Both the position numbers and the translations under genes were made by a program. The notes under the pieces are model-generated. The model made no database searches. It saw nothing but the letters and a program-made list of their open reading frames with translations, and had not been told where the DNA came from. Below, in pieces: positions 17,698 to 25,998 of a stretch of 64,000 bases of DNA (the stretch's first letter is position 1; every line of letters starts with the position of its first letter). This DNA comes from Halomonas sp. MCCC 1A13316 (GTDB lineage Bacteria; Pseudomonadota; Gammaproteobacteria; Pseudomonadales; Halomonadaceae), in assembly GCF_014931605.1 (NCBI RefSeq), contig NZ_CP053382.1:2418001-2482000 (forward strand). Direction: 5' to 3'.

Positions 17698-18992
17698 GCA
17701 TGGAAGTCTTTGTCATCATGTTCGTCGGCTTGATCTTTCTGCTGATGCTGGGGGTGCCGGTCGCTTTTGCCATGATCGCCTCTTCGGCAATGGTTTTGGG
17801 GTACACGCGGGGCTACGAAGCCATTCCCATGGAGATGATTTCCCAACGCACTTTGTACGGCGTCAATAGCTTTACGTTGCTGGCCATTCCCGCCTTCCTG
17901 CTCATCGGTCGGCTGATGAACAGCGCCGGTATCTCGGATCGGGTCTTTGATATCGCCAGGACCATGGTGGGCCATTTGAAGGGCGGGCTAGGTCACGTCA
18001 ACGTCGTGGCCAGTATGTTGTTCGCCGGAATGTCAGGCTCAGCAGTCGCAGATGCCGGGGGCTTGGGGGCATTGGAAATCAAGGCCATGGAGGACGACGG
18101 CTACCCCACAGGCTTCAGCGCCGCGGTCACGGCCAGTTCAGCCACCATCGGTCCGATCATTCCCCCCAGCATTCCTGCTGTCATTTATGGTGCCTTGGCC
18201 AATGCCTCTATCGCCGGCATCTTCTTGGCTTCTATCATTCCTGGACTTTTCATGGGCATCGGGCTCATGGCCATGGTGGCCATCATCTCGCATCGCCGGG
18301 GCTTTCCCACCCGTGAGCGGGCCAGGTTCAAGGAATTTACGACTGCCTTGTCGCGTGGCCTCCTGCCGATGCTCACACCATTGATCATCATCGTGGGAAT
18401 ACTCTCGGGTGTCTTCACACCAACAGAAGCCTCGGTGGTCGCCCTGCTCTATTGCCTAATCATTTCTTTCATGGTCTATCGTTCCATCAGCTTTCGCGAG
18501 TTCTTGACCATTCTCAGAGCAACAGCCATTGATACCGCTGTACTCCTGTTCATTATCGCCGGAAGCGCGCTGTACAGTTGGGTGCTTGCACGCTATCAGG
18601 TCACTTCGCTGGTCGCCGACTTTCTGCTGGCCACTGTGACCGATCCTCTGGGCCTGTTATTGCTGCTGGCACTGTTCATTCTGCTGATCGGCCTATTCAT
18701 CGACTCGGTCCCTGCCCTCTTTCTATTGACCCCTTTGCTGGTGCCGGTGGTCGTACAGTACGGCATCGATCCCATTCACTTCGGCGTCGTGATGATCTTC
18801 ACCTTGATGATCGGCCTCATCACACCACCGGTCGGTACGGTTCTGTTCACCATACAGAAAATCACGGGCATGTCGTTCAGCGGGCTGGTTCGCGAAACGC
18901 TGCCGTTCTACATCCCTCTCATTGCTGTCCTGCTGATTATCATCATCTTTCCCAGCATCGTCATGTTTCTGCCAAACCTCGTCCTGAAATAA
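17694..18992 (+). CDS. TRAP transporter large permease (DctM family)
   Basis: This 432-residue polytopic membrane protein is of the usual DctM length. It has NSFTLLAIPAFLLIGRLMNSAGIS, the GMSGSAVADAGGLG loop, PPSIPAVIYG and ITPPVGTVLFTIQKI repeats, which bind sodium in characterised members. It should use the sodium gradient to move the substrate captured by the DctP protein, which suits a salt-loving host. Its ATG overlaps the DctQ stop (ATGA). The SDR gene follows 12 bases later behind AAGGAG. Confidence 0.94.
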   Translation: MSMEVFVIMFVGLIFLLMLGVPVAFAMIASSAMVLGYTRGYEAIPMEMISQRTLYGVNSFTLLAIPAFLLIGRLMNSAGISDRVFDIARTMVGHLKGGLGHVNVVASMLFAGMSGSAVADAGGLGALEIKAMEDDGYPTGFSAAVTASSATIGPIIPPSIPAVIYGALANASIAGIFLASIIPGLFMGIGLMAMVAIISHRRGFPTRERARFKEFTTALSRGLLPMLTPLIIIVGILSGVFTPTEASVVALLYCLIISFMVYRSISFREFLTILRATAIDTAVLLFIIAGSALYSWVLARYQVTSLVADFLLATVTDPLGLLLLLALFILLIGLFIDSVPALFLLTPLLVPVVVQYGIDPIHFGVVMIFTLMIGLITPPVGTVLFTIQKITGMSFSGLVRETLPFYIPLIAVLLIIIIFPSIVMFLPNLVLK

Positions 18993-19004
18993 GGAGAACT
19001 CACC

Positions 19005-19958
19005 ATGTCTGTGCTCATTACAGGTGGCCTCGGCCACGTAGGTTCCTGGGTCGCCTATCTGCTCGCTAAGCAAGGCAAGAAAGTCATCATCTGCGACATG
19101 GCAGCCAACCACTTTGAACGTATGGGTCTGAATTATCTTGAGGAGGTACGTGACCAGCTCATACTCGAAAGTGTCGACATGCTTGATTACCACAGCGTCT
19201 TCGAGGTCCTGCTCCGTCACCGAGATGAACTGGAAGGCGTAATCCACAGTGTTTCGGTTATTGCCGGCCCTTATTTCCAGGAGCATCCCTTCAAGCATCT
19301 TTCGATCAACGCCATGGGCACGTTGAACGTCTATGAAACCTGTAGAATCCTGGGGATCCAGAAAGTAGTAAACATGAGCTCAGGTGCCGTCTACGGTGAT
19401 GCTCAAGGGCCACAGCACGAAGACACCCCCTACAAGGCCACGGACCTCTACGGCGCATCAAAGATTTCTGGCGAACTGTACGGTTTGCAATATAGCGATA
19501 CCTACGGCATGGATATTCGTAACGCAAGGCTATTCTTTGTCTATGGGCCGGGTAAACGTCCTTCGCACATGCACAAGGTCTACCAAGGTTTGTTCGGCCC
19601 ATTGGAGGGCCTCGACAACATCCAAGCGCCCAACGGATCGGAACAGAGCTTGGATTGGACGCATGTTTATGACACCGCCTCGGGAATCATCAAGCTTTTT
19701 GAAGCAGAGCAGGTTACCCACCGAAACTTCAATATTTCAAGCGGCGTACCGGTCGACCACCTCAAGATTGTCGAAGAGGTGGCATCCGTCGTCGGCAAAA
19801 AAACGAATGTCAAGCTGGGGCCAGGGCCGTTTGTTGTCAGAGGCTCGCCGCTGGATATTTCACGCGCCCGAAAGGAACTTGGCTTCGAACCCCGCTTCAC
19901 CGATATCCGGGAGGGCATTGAAGATTACTACAAGTGGTTACAAGCCGCACAAACTTAA
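19005..19958 (+). CDS. NAD-dependent epimerase/dehydratase family (extended SDR), probable acid-sugar dehydrogenase
   Basis: This is a 317-residue extended SDR. The NAD-binding TGGLGHVG motif is at residues 6-13, the catalytic Ser in MSSGAVYG near 125-126, and Tyr149-x3-Lys153 in YGASK. Members next to DUF1537 kinases include D-erythronate dehydrogenase (DenD), so oxidation of an imported aldonate before phosphorylation is a reasonable role. A sugar-nucleotide epimerase is less likely here because it closes a TRAP/RuBisCO-like operon 12 bases after DctM. A hairpin at 19986-20009 may end the transcript. Confidence 0.83.
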   Translation: MSVLITGGLGHVGSWVAYLLAKQGKKVIICDMAANHFERMGLNYLEEVRDQLILESVDMLDYHSVFEVLLRHRDELEGVIHSVSVIAGPYFQEHPFKHLSINAMGTLNVYETCRILGIQKVVNMSSGAVYGDAQGPQHEDTPYKATDLYGASKISGELYGLQYSDTYGMDIRNARLFFVYGPGKRPSHMHKVYQGLFGPLEGLDNIQAPNGSEQSLDWTHVYDTASGIIKLFEAEQVTHRNFNISSGVPVDHLKIVEEVASVVGKKTNVKLGPGPFVVRGSPLDISRARKELGFEPRFTDIREGIEDYYKWLQAAQT

Positions 19959-19985
19959 TAAATTTCGCATAATCGTTTCGCTAAA

Positions 19986-20009
19986 CCCAGTGGGTCATCG
20001 CCCACTGGG
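19986..20009. terminator. Hairpin between convergent genes, possible bidirectional terminator
   Basis: A perfect 9-bp stem (CCCAGTGGG / CCCACTGGG) with a 6-base loop lies 28 bases after the SDR gene and 27 bases before the end of the minus-strand acyl-CoA synthetase remnant. A short T-run exists only on the minus-strand side, so it is a weak intrinsic terminator at best. Confidence 0.55.
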
Positions 20010-20035
20010 AAGCTCAACAGTGTCCGGTCGAAGCG

Positions 20036-20408
20036 TTATCGTTTGGGCTTGATCAAGGCGTCACCTGCACACACGCCCTCCCCGACCGAACGTACGAACA
20101 CGGGGTTGAGATCGAGCTCGGCAAATTCGCCAGCGCAGTCAACTGCCATGGCCGAAACCCGAACCAGAAGATCGGCCAGGGCGTTCACGTCGGCCTTGGG
20201 CCGCCCGCGGGCGCCGTCGAGAATGGCGAAGCCCTTCAGCTCTCCAATCATCCGCTGGGCCTCGACCGGGGTGACCGGCGCCAGGCGAAAGCTAACATCG
20301 CGAGTGACCTCCGCGAAGACACCACCGAATCAGACCATTACCGCCGGGCCGAACAGCGGATCGTTGATGGCGCCGACGATAAGTTCGGTGCCCCCCGCGA
20401 GCATTTCC
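20036..20408 (-). pseudogene. ADP-forming acyl-CoA synthetase, C-terminal fragment cut off by IS66
   Basis: The minus strand reads EMLAGGTELIVGAINDPLFG, then an in-frame TGA at 20330-20332 where the family has Gly, then FGGVFAEVTRDVSFRLAPV and the C-terminal AELDLNPVFVRS of the ATP-grasp domain. It is the missing end of the gene at 22860-24609. Removing the IS66 element and one copy of gcatttcc restores the frame exactly as VLVQEMLAGGTELI. The gene therefore carries two independent lesions: the insertion and the nonsense codon. It would have ligated CoA to a carboxylic acid with ATP giving ADP. Confidence 0.9.
20401..20408. repeat. Left 8-bp target-site duplication of IS66
   Basis: The sequence gcatttcc directly abuts the left end of the IS66 element and is repeated exactly at 22860-22867. 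Eight bases is the usual IS66 duplication length. Confidence 0.92.
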
Positions 20409-20456
20409 GTATCCGGCCGGTGAACACACCTTTCGCTGAGCCCCGACTTCGATGAC

Positions 20457-20492
20457 GGTAGGTGTCCATCTATTGCTTAGTGGACACCTACC
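20457..20492 (+). promoter_or_regulatory. Perfect 12-bp hairpin abutting the tnpA start codon
   Basis: GGTAGGTGTCCA pairs with TGGACACCTACC around a 12-base loop, and the ATG of tnpA follows with no spacer. There is no recognisable Shine-Dalgarno sequence. In an IS, such a structure would block ribosome access on read-through transcripts starting outside the element. This role is an inference. Confidence 0.6.
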
Positions 20493-20861
20493 ATGAGTGA
20501 GTTAAGCGTATGGGAGGCGCCTCGAAAGCGCCGCCGCTTTACAGCCGAGTTCAAGGCCATGATCGTCGAAGCGTGCCAACAACCCGGTGCCTCAGTGGCC
20601 GGCATCGCGTTGGAGCATGCCCTGAACGCCAATCTGGTCCATAAGTGGATCCGTGAGGCTCGGCGGTCGGCGCCGGTAAGTGATACTCCGGCGTTTGTTC
20701 CAGTGCCGATGGCAAGCACCGCCACACCCGCGGCGGGCCAGCATCGGGAAACCGAGCGTATTCGCCTTTCACTGCCGAGCCCCAAAGGCACGGTGACCAT
20801 CGAATGGCCGGTGTCCGATGCGCAGAGCTGTCGGGCGCTGCTTCGGGATCTGCTGTCGTGA
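20493..20861 (+). CDS. tnpA: IS66 accessory protein TnpA (helix-turn-helix)
   Basis: This 122-residue protein begins with a transposase-type helix-turn-helix: RRRFTAEFKAMIVEACQQPGASVAGIALEHALNANLVHKWIRE, residues about 13-55. It is the first of the three IS66 genes and probably binds the element ends. The stop overlaps the GTG of tnpB (GTGA at 20858-20861), giving translational coupling. The start is set by the ATG right after the hairpin at 20457-20492. Confidence 0.92.
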   Translation: MSELSVWEAPRKRRRFTAEFKAMIVEACQQPGASVAGIALEHALNANLVHKWIREARRSAPVSDTPAFVPVPMASTATPAAGQHRETERIRLSLPSPKGTVTIEWPVSDAQSCRALLRDLLS

Positions 20862-21193
20862 TCCGTATCGACGAGATCTGGTTGGCCACCGAGCCGTTGG
20901 ACATGCGCGCCGGTCCCGATACCGCCCTGGCTCGGGTGGTCAAGGTATTCGGTACCGCCCGGCCGCACTGCGCCTATCTGTTCGCCAACCGGCGCGGCAA
21001 CCGCATGAAAGTGCTGATCCACGATGGCCTGGGGGTCTGGCTCTGTGCGCGCCGGCTCAATCAAGGCAAGTTCCATTGGGCCGGCAACTGGCACGGCGAC
21101 CGGGTGGAACTGTCGCCGGAGCAAGTGACGGCACTGGTCCAGGGCCTGCCCTGGCAGCGCATCGGCCCGGCGGGGGCCATTTCGGTGCTGTAA
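20858..21193 (+). CDS. tnpB: IS66 accessory protein TnpB
   Basis: This 111-residue protein is of the IS66 Orf2 family, with the usual IDEIWLATEPLDMRAG start, the DTALARVV segment and HCAYLFANRRGNRMKVLIHDGLGVWLCARRLNQGKF. It is required with TnpA and TnpC for IS66 transposition, although its biochemical role is not settled. The GTG start at 20858 overlaps tnpA by four bases; a longer reading would run through tnpA. Confidence 0.92.
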   Translation: MIRIDEIWLATEPLDMRAGPDTALARVVKVFGTARPHCAYLFANRRGNRMKVLIHDGLGVWLCARRLNQGKFHWAGNWHGDRVELSPEQVTALVQGLPWQRIGPAGAISVL

Positions 21194-21276
21194 GCCTCGT
21201 CGGCACATAAGGCGAACCCTGGCCATTCGATGATCCGCGCATCCCCTTGCCGCCGGCGGACTGGCATAATCGCCGG

Positions 21277-22827
21277 ATGAACATGCCGCCCGACCTGTCT
21301 CAACTCTCTCCCGATCAGCTCCGCCACCTGGCGGCAACGCTGATGGCGCAGGTCGAGGAAAAGGATCGGGCGCTGGCACAGAGCCAAGAAACGCTACGCC
21401 ACACCGAGCAGGTCAACCAGAAGCTGACCTATGAACTGGCGCTGCTCAAGCGCCACGCTTTCGGCAAGCGCAGCGAACAGCTCAACGTCTTGCAGATCAG
21501 CCTGCTGGACGAGGTGGTGGATGCCGACATTGCTGCCATCGAGGCCGAGTTGGAAGAACTCGCTACCCCGGCGACGGTGCCCGCCACCAAGCAAAAGCCC
21601 AAACGCCAGCCCGTGCCCGATGACCTGCCGCGTGTCGAGATCCGACACGAGCCCGACAGCGAGCACTGCACGTGCGGCTGCCAGCGGCGGCGCATTGGCG
21701 AGGAGATCAGCGAGAAGCTCGACTACACGCCAGGCGTGTTTACCGTCGAGCGGCATATCCGCGGCAAGTGGGTCTGCGACGCGTGCGAAACGCTGACCCA
21801 GGCACCGATGCCGGCCCACGTGATCGACAAGGGCCTCCCCACCTCGGGGTTGCTGGCCCAGGTGATGATCGCCAAGTATGCCGACCATCAGCCGCTCTAC
21901 CGCCAGTCACAGATCTTTGCCCGCGCTGGGGTGGAGATCCCACGCTCCACCCTGGCGGAATGGATCGGCATCTGTGGCGTGCGACTGCAGCCGCTGATCG
22001 ATGCCCTGCGCGAAACCCTGCTCACCGAACCGATACTGCATGCCGATGAAACGCCGGTGCCGATGCTGGCTCCGGGCAAGAAAAAGACGCACAGGGCCTA
22101 CCTCTGGGCCTATGCCACCACGCCCTACGCCGGATTGAAGGCGGTAATCTACGACTTCGCGCCCGGCCGCAGCGGCCAACATGCCCGGGACTTCCTCGGC
22201 GAGTGGAAGGGCAAGCTAGTCTGCGACGATTACGGCGGTTACAAGCAGAGCTTTACCAACGGCGTGACTGAGATCGGCTGCATGGCCCACGCCCGGCGCA
22301 AGTTCGTCGACCTGCACGTGGCCGGCAAGAGCCAGATTGCCGAGCAGGCCATTGAGCTGATCGGCCAGCTCTACCAGATAGAGCGTGAGGCTCAGCCGCT
22401 GAGCGCGGAAGAACGCCAACAGCTACGTGACACCCGAGCGAGGCCTATCGCTGACACGCTGCACCGATGGATGCTGGCTCACCGCGAGAAGGTACCCAAC
22501 GGCTCAGCAACGGCGAAAGCGTTGGACTACAGCCTGAAACGCTGGGCGGCGCTGACACGCTACCTGGACGACGGCGGGTTGCCGATCGACAACAACCGAG
22601 TCGAGAACCTAATTCGCCCCTGGGCACTCGGGCGTAGCAACTGGCTATTTGCCGGCTCACTGCGCAGCGGCCAGCGCGCCGCCAACATTATGAGCCTGAT
22701 CCAGTCTGCCAAGCTGAACGGTCATGAACCGCATGCCTACCTGAAAGACGTGCTGGCTCGGCTGCCGACGCAGAAGGCCAGCCAGATCCACGAACTCCTA
22801 CCTCAGCACTGGAAACCGGTCGACTGA
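21277..22827 (+). CDS. tnpC: IS66 transposase TnpC (DDE)
   Basis: This is a 516-residue transposase. The order is a coiled-coil N-terminus (VEEKDRALAQSQETLRHTEQVNQKL), a zinc-finger-like CTCGCQRRRIG, and the DDE catalytic domain with HADETPVPM, VCDDYGGYKQ and NNRVENLIRPWALGR. All three acidic positions are present. The ATG at 21277 (MNMPPDLS) is chosen; an upstream in-frame codon at 21247 is less likely. The stop lies 32 bases inside the right end. Confidence 0.93.
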   Translation: MNMPPDLSQLSPDQLRHLAATLMAQVEEKDRALAQSQETLRHTEQVNQKLTYELALLKRHAFGKRSEQLNVLQISLLDEVVDADIAAIEAELEELATPATVPATKQKPKRQPVPDDLPRVEIRHEPDSEHCTCGCQRRRIGEEISEKLDYTPGVFTVERHIRGKWVCDACETLTQAPMPAHVIDKGLPTSGLLAQVMIAKYADHQPLYRQSQIFARAGVEIPRSTLAEWIGICGVRLQPLIDALRETLLTEPILHADETPVPMLAPGKKKTHRAYLWAYATTPYAGLKAVIYDFAPGRSGQHARDFLGEWKGKLVCDDYGGYKQSFTNGVTEIGCMAHARRKFVDLHVAGKSQIAEQAIELIGQLYQIEREAQPLSAEERQQLRDTRARPIADTLHRWMLAHREKVPNGSATAKALDYSLKRWAALTRYLDDGGLPIDNNRVENLIRPWALGRSNWLFAGSLRSGQRAANIMSLIQSAKLNGHEPHAYLKDVLARLPTQKASQIHELLPQHWKPVD

Positions 22828-22859
22828 TCACTCGCAAAGGGTGATGGCCGGGCGCTTAC

Positions 22860-22867
22860 GCATTTCC
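22860..22867. repeat. Right 8-bp target-site duplication of IS66
   Basis: This is an exact copy of gcatttcc at 20401-20408, immediately outside the right terminal repeat. Confidence 0.92.
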
Positions 22868-24609
22868 TGCACCAGCACGCCATCGAGCAGCGCCTCGGGC
22901 GCATATCGGGTGGCGTTATGCATGATCTCGTCGAAGACCTCGCCCACCGTCTCGGTATCGGGAATGCCGATTCGCACACCACCGGCCTCGGTCTTGTGCG
23001 GGATCTGCGACGACTGAATTTTCATGGCCACGGGCAAGCCGATCTCCGCCGCCAGCGCCTGCGCCTCCTCCCGCGTAGTCGCCAACCGTTCGCGGGTAAC
23101 CGGAATCCCGTACTGTGCCAGCAGCCGCTTGGATTCGAATTCAGTCAGGTCATGCTGACGTCCGGTCAGTAGCACCTGCGCCTCCGGTTGGTTGATGCGC
23201 AGCGGTTGTTTATCCTCGTCCAGGTCCAACCGTTGCTTGGCCCTAGCGTACTCCCATAGCGCGCCGGCGCCGCGAGCACACCGCACCGGTGAGCCGTAGC
23301 GGGGAATGCGGGCATCGTCCAAGATTTGGTAGGCCTCCGCATTGGCACGCTCATCTGCATTCCAGGCGACCAAAATGGGGATCTGATACTGCTCGGAGAT
23401 ACGCACCACTTCGCGCGCCAGCTCAGCGGCCAAAGCCCCGCTGGCGGCGGCGAGCGCCAGGGCGATCATGTTGACGTTCGGATCATCTGCCAGTCGTTGC
23501 AGCGTCACCTTGAGCAGCTGTGCATCAGAGAGCAAGGCAGCGGTAACATCCAGCGGATTGGCCACGGCGGCGAAATCGGGTAGTGCCTCCTTGAGCGCCA
23601 TGACTGTCTGCGGCGTGAGCTCGGGCAGGGCAAGACCAACATCCGCGGCACGATCCGCCATGGCGATACCAGCGCCACCTGAGATGGTCACCACCGCCAG
23701 CCGATTGCCCTTGGGTAGCCGTCCCGGTAGCAGCGCCTTGGCGCAGTCGGCAAGGTCGCCGACATCGTTGGCTTCAACGATCCCGACCTGCTTGAAGGCA
23801 GCCCGATAGAGAGCCATCGCGCCGCCCAGGTTGGCCGTATGCGAAGCCGCTGCCTTGGCGCCGGCCTCGGAGGTGCCGACTTTCCAGATGACGATGGGCT
23901 TGCCGGCGCGCAGCGCTCGGGTGCCGATGTCGACCAGCCGATGCGCATCCTGAAAGCCTTCCACGTAGCCGGCGATGACCTTGGTTTCCGAATCGTCGAT
24001 CAGGGCCTCGAAAAGATCCAATGTGGTGGTCACTGATTCGTTGCCGGTGGAGAGATAACGTCGGAAGCCAAGGCCTTCCTCACTGGCGAGCATCAGGATG
24101 GAATTACCAAAGGCGCCACTCTGCGAAGTCAGGCTCACCCCACCCTTGGGGAAACTCATGGCATAGGGGGCACCGAAGCCGACGTGGATTCCATCGGCGA
24201 TGTTCATGTAGCCCTGGCAATTGGGTCCGAGGATCTGCATGCCATAGCGGCGGGCGGTTTCGCTCACCTCGCGCTGGGCGGCACGGCCTTCCTCGCCAGC
24301 CTCGGCGAACCCCGAAGAGAGAATGACGGCGAATGGCGAACCTTTTTCTCCCAAGGCTCGCACGGCCTCAGGGACTCGCTTTGCGGCGACGGCGATTACC
24401 GCCACGTCCGGCGCCTCGGGCAGTGAGTCGATATCCGGGTAACAGCGGTAGCCCGCCACCTCGTCGTAGCGCGGGTTCACCGGGTATAACTGCCCGGCGT
24501 AGCCTTTGGCCTTCAAGTGGGCGATGGGCTGGCCATTGATTGAATCGAGATTCTGCGAAGCGCCGATGACCGCTATCGAGCGTGGATTGAACAGCTGATC
24601 GATCTTCAT
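22860..24609 (-). pseudogene. ADP-forming acyl-CoA synthetase, N-terminal and central part interrupted by IS66
   Basis: About 583 residues of genuine sequence remain. The CoA-binding domain starts NPRSIAVIGASQNLDSINGQ; the ligase domain has ILGPNCQGYMN, SLTSQSGAFGNSIL and ASHTANLGGAMALYRAAFKQ with the phospho-His region. Then comes the start of the ATP-grasp part (LLAQYGIPVTRERLATT, VAMKIQSSQIPHKTEAGGVRIG). The frame runs into IS66 and stops at 22828 after ten foreign residues. The rest is at 20036-20408. The start overlaps the upstream acyl-CoA dehydrogenase remnant by four bases (ATGA), indicating a former fatty- or branched-acid catabolic operon. Confidence 0.92.
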
Positions 24610-25545
24610 TGGCCCTTTGCCTCCGCTTCCTTCAAGGTGAGCTTGGCGATGTTGAGCTGATGGATCTGGCTGGTTCCCTCATAGAGGCGGAACAGCCGTA
24701 CATCCCGGTACCAACGCTCGATGGAGGCGTAGTCGGCGACATACTCATAGCCGCCAAACATCTGCACGCAGCGGTCCGCCACGCGGCCGCACATCTCGGT
24801 TGCGTAGTACTTGCACATGGATGCCTCGAGGGCGATGTCCTCGCCTTGGTCGCGGCGCCGGGCGGTGTCCAGAATCATCGAGCGGGCGGCAAAGATCTCG
24901 GTGCGGCAGTCGGCAATCATGCTCTGCACCAGCTGAAAATTGGCCACCGGCTGGCCGAATTGCTCGCGTTTTCTGGTGAAGGCGATGGCCTCGTCCAGCA
25001 TGCGAATGGCGGGCCCCGTGGACAAAGCGGCCAGGTGGATGCGCTGCTTGTTCAGGGTCTTCATGATGGTCATGAAACCCAGCCCCTCTTCTCCACCGAT
25101 GAGGTTGGCCGCCGGCACATGGCAATCCGCGAAGTACACTTCACCCACCGGCGAGCCGGCCTGCCCCATCTTGCGGTAAGCGGGGTCTGTCGACAGACCC
25201 GGGGTGTTGCGCTCGACAATGAAAGCGGACAGGCCTCGATGCCTTTGCTGTCCGGATCGGTACGCGCCAGCACGGTTAACAGACCGGCGATGGGGGCGTT
25301 GGTCATAAAGCACTTCTTGCCGTTGAGGGAGTAATAGTCACCTTCACGGCGCGCGCTGGTCTGGATATTGGTGGCTTCGGAGCCAGCCTCCGGCTCCGTG
25401 ACCGCCAACGCCCCGGTAAGCTCACCGCTGGCGAGAAGCGGCAGGTAGCCGCGTTTCTGGTCCTCAGTACCGTCTGCCACGATGCCTTCCGAGCCGATGC
25501 CGGTATTAGTGCCAACCCTGGCGCGAACTGTATAGAACGACAGGC
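24606..25545 (-). pseudogene. Acyl-CoA dehydrogenase, truncated and frameshifted
   Basis: Two overlapping minus-strand frames cover one acyl-CoA dehydrogenase. The upstream part reads VGTNTGIGSEGIVADGTEDQKRGYLP, GALAVTEPEAGSEATNIQT and YSLNGKKCFMTNAP (substrate and FAD regions). The downstream part reads LSAFIVERNTPGLST through the catalytic-Glu C-terminal domain (CVQMFGGYEYVADYASIERWYRDVRLFRLYEGTSQI). The join is a frameshift near 25230-25250. About the first hundred residues are missing: the gene ends at the umuD promoter region near 25545. It is therefore non-functional. It overlapped the CoA ligase gene downstream, so both belonged to one acid-degradation operon. Confidence 0.9.
25528..25543 (+). 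promoter_or_regulatory. LexA (SOS) box upstream of umuD
   Basis: CTGTATAGAACGACAG fits the CTGT-N8-ACAG LexA consensus and ends 19 bases before the umuD ATG. It marks the original SOS control of the umuDC genes, which are now broken. Confidence 0.82.
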
Positions 25546-25562
25546 CGCATACGGGACTCACC

Positions 25563-25998
25563 ATGACACTGGCAAAGCTCATTCCGGCTCATCCTGAATC
25601 TCCAAGACTCGAGCTGCCCTACCCGCTGGCCCTCGGTCGCGCTGGTCTCTCCGGCTTCCCGAGCCCGACGCAGGACTACGAGGGACGCGTACTCGATCTC
25701 AACGAACGCTTCGTAAAGCGCTCCTCCGCCACGCTCTTCCTCACGGTAACAGACGACGGCATGGTCAAGCTGGGCATCAATGAGGGCGATACCCTAGTGG
25801 TCGATCGTTCGATCTCCGTCCCGGTCACACATTATCGTCGCTATAGTTGACGGCGAGATAACGGTGAAGCGTTACGAGGTGCACGGCAACGTGCCTGCCT
25901 CTGTTCCGGTATCCCCGTTACGCGCGATTCCGCTTGTCGACCTGGATTGCCAGGTATGGGGCGTGGTGCGCTCGGTCATTCCCGAGTACACGGTATGA
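25563..25998 (+). pseudogene. umuD: umuD-like SOS mutagenesis protease gene, frameshifted
   Basis: The first frame reads YPLALGRAGLSGFPSPTQDYEGRVLDLNERFVKRSSATLFLTV, with the LexA/UmuD Ala-Gly cleavage region. It continues into GDTLVVDRSI and stops at 25850. The next frame continues the fold as HIIVAIVDGEITVKRYE with the catalytic-Lys region, ending VRSVIPEYTV at 25998. One frameshift near 25820 therefore splits the gene. The intact protein would autoprocess and join UmuC as polymerase V. The stop overlaps the umuC start (ATGA). The LexA box at 25528-25543 is retained. Confidence 0.88.

Larger units (their letters stand above)
20409..22859 (+). mobile_element. Complete IS66-family insertion sequence
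   Basis: This 2451-bp element has imperfect terminal inverted repeats: the left end starts gtatccggccgg, and the right end read inward starts gtaagcgcccggcc. The right end fits the GTAAGCG tip typical of IS66. It carries intact tnpA, tnpB and tnpC in the standard order and is bracketed by a perfect 8-bp duplication, so it looks recent and potentially active. It interrupts an ADP-forming acyl-CoA synthetase gene of opposite orientation. A short piece of a related tnpC is present at 44545-44643. Confidence 0.93.
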
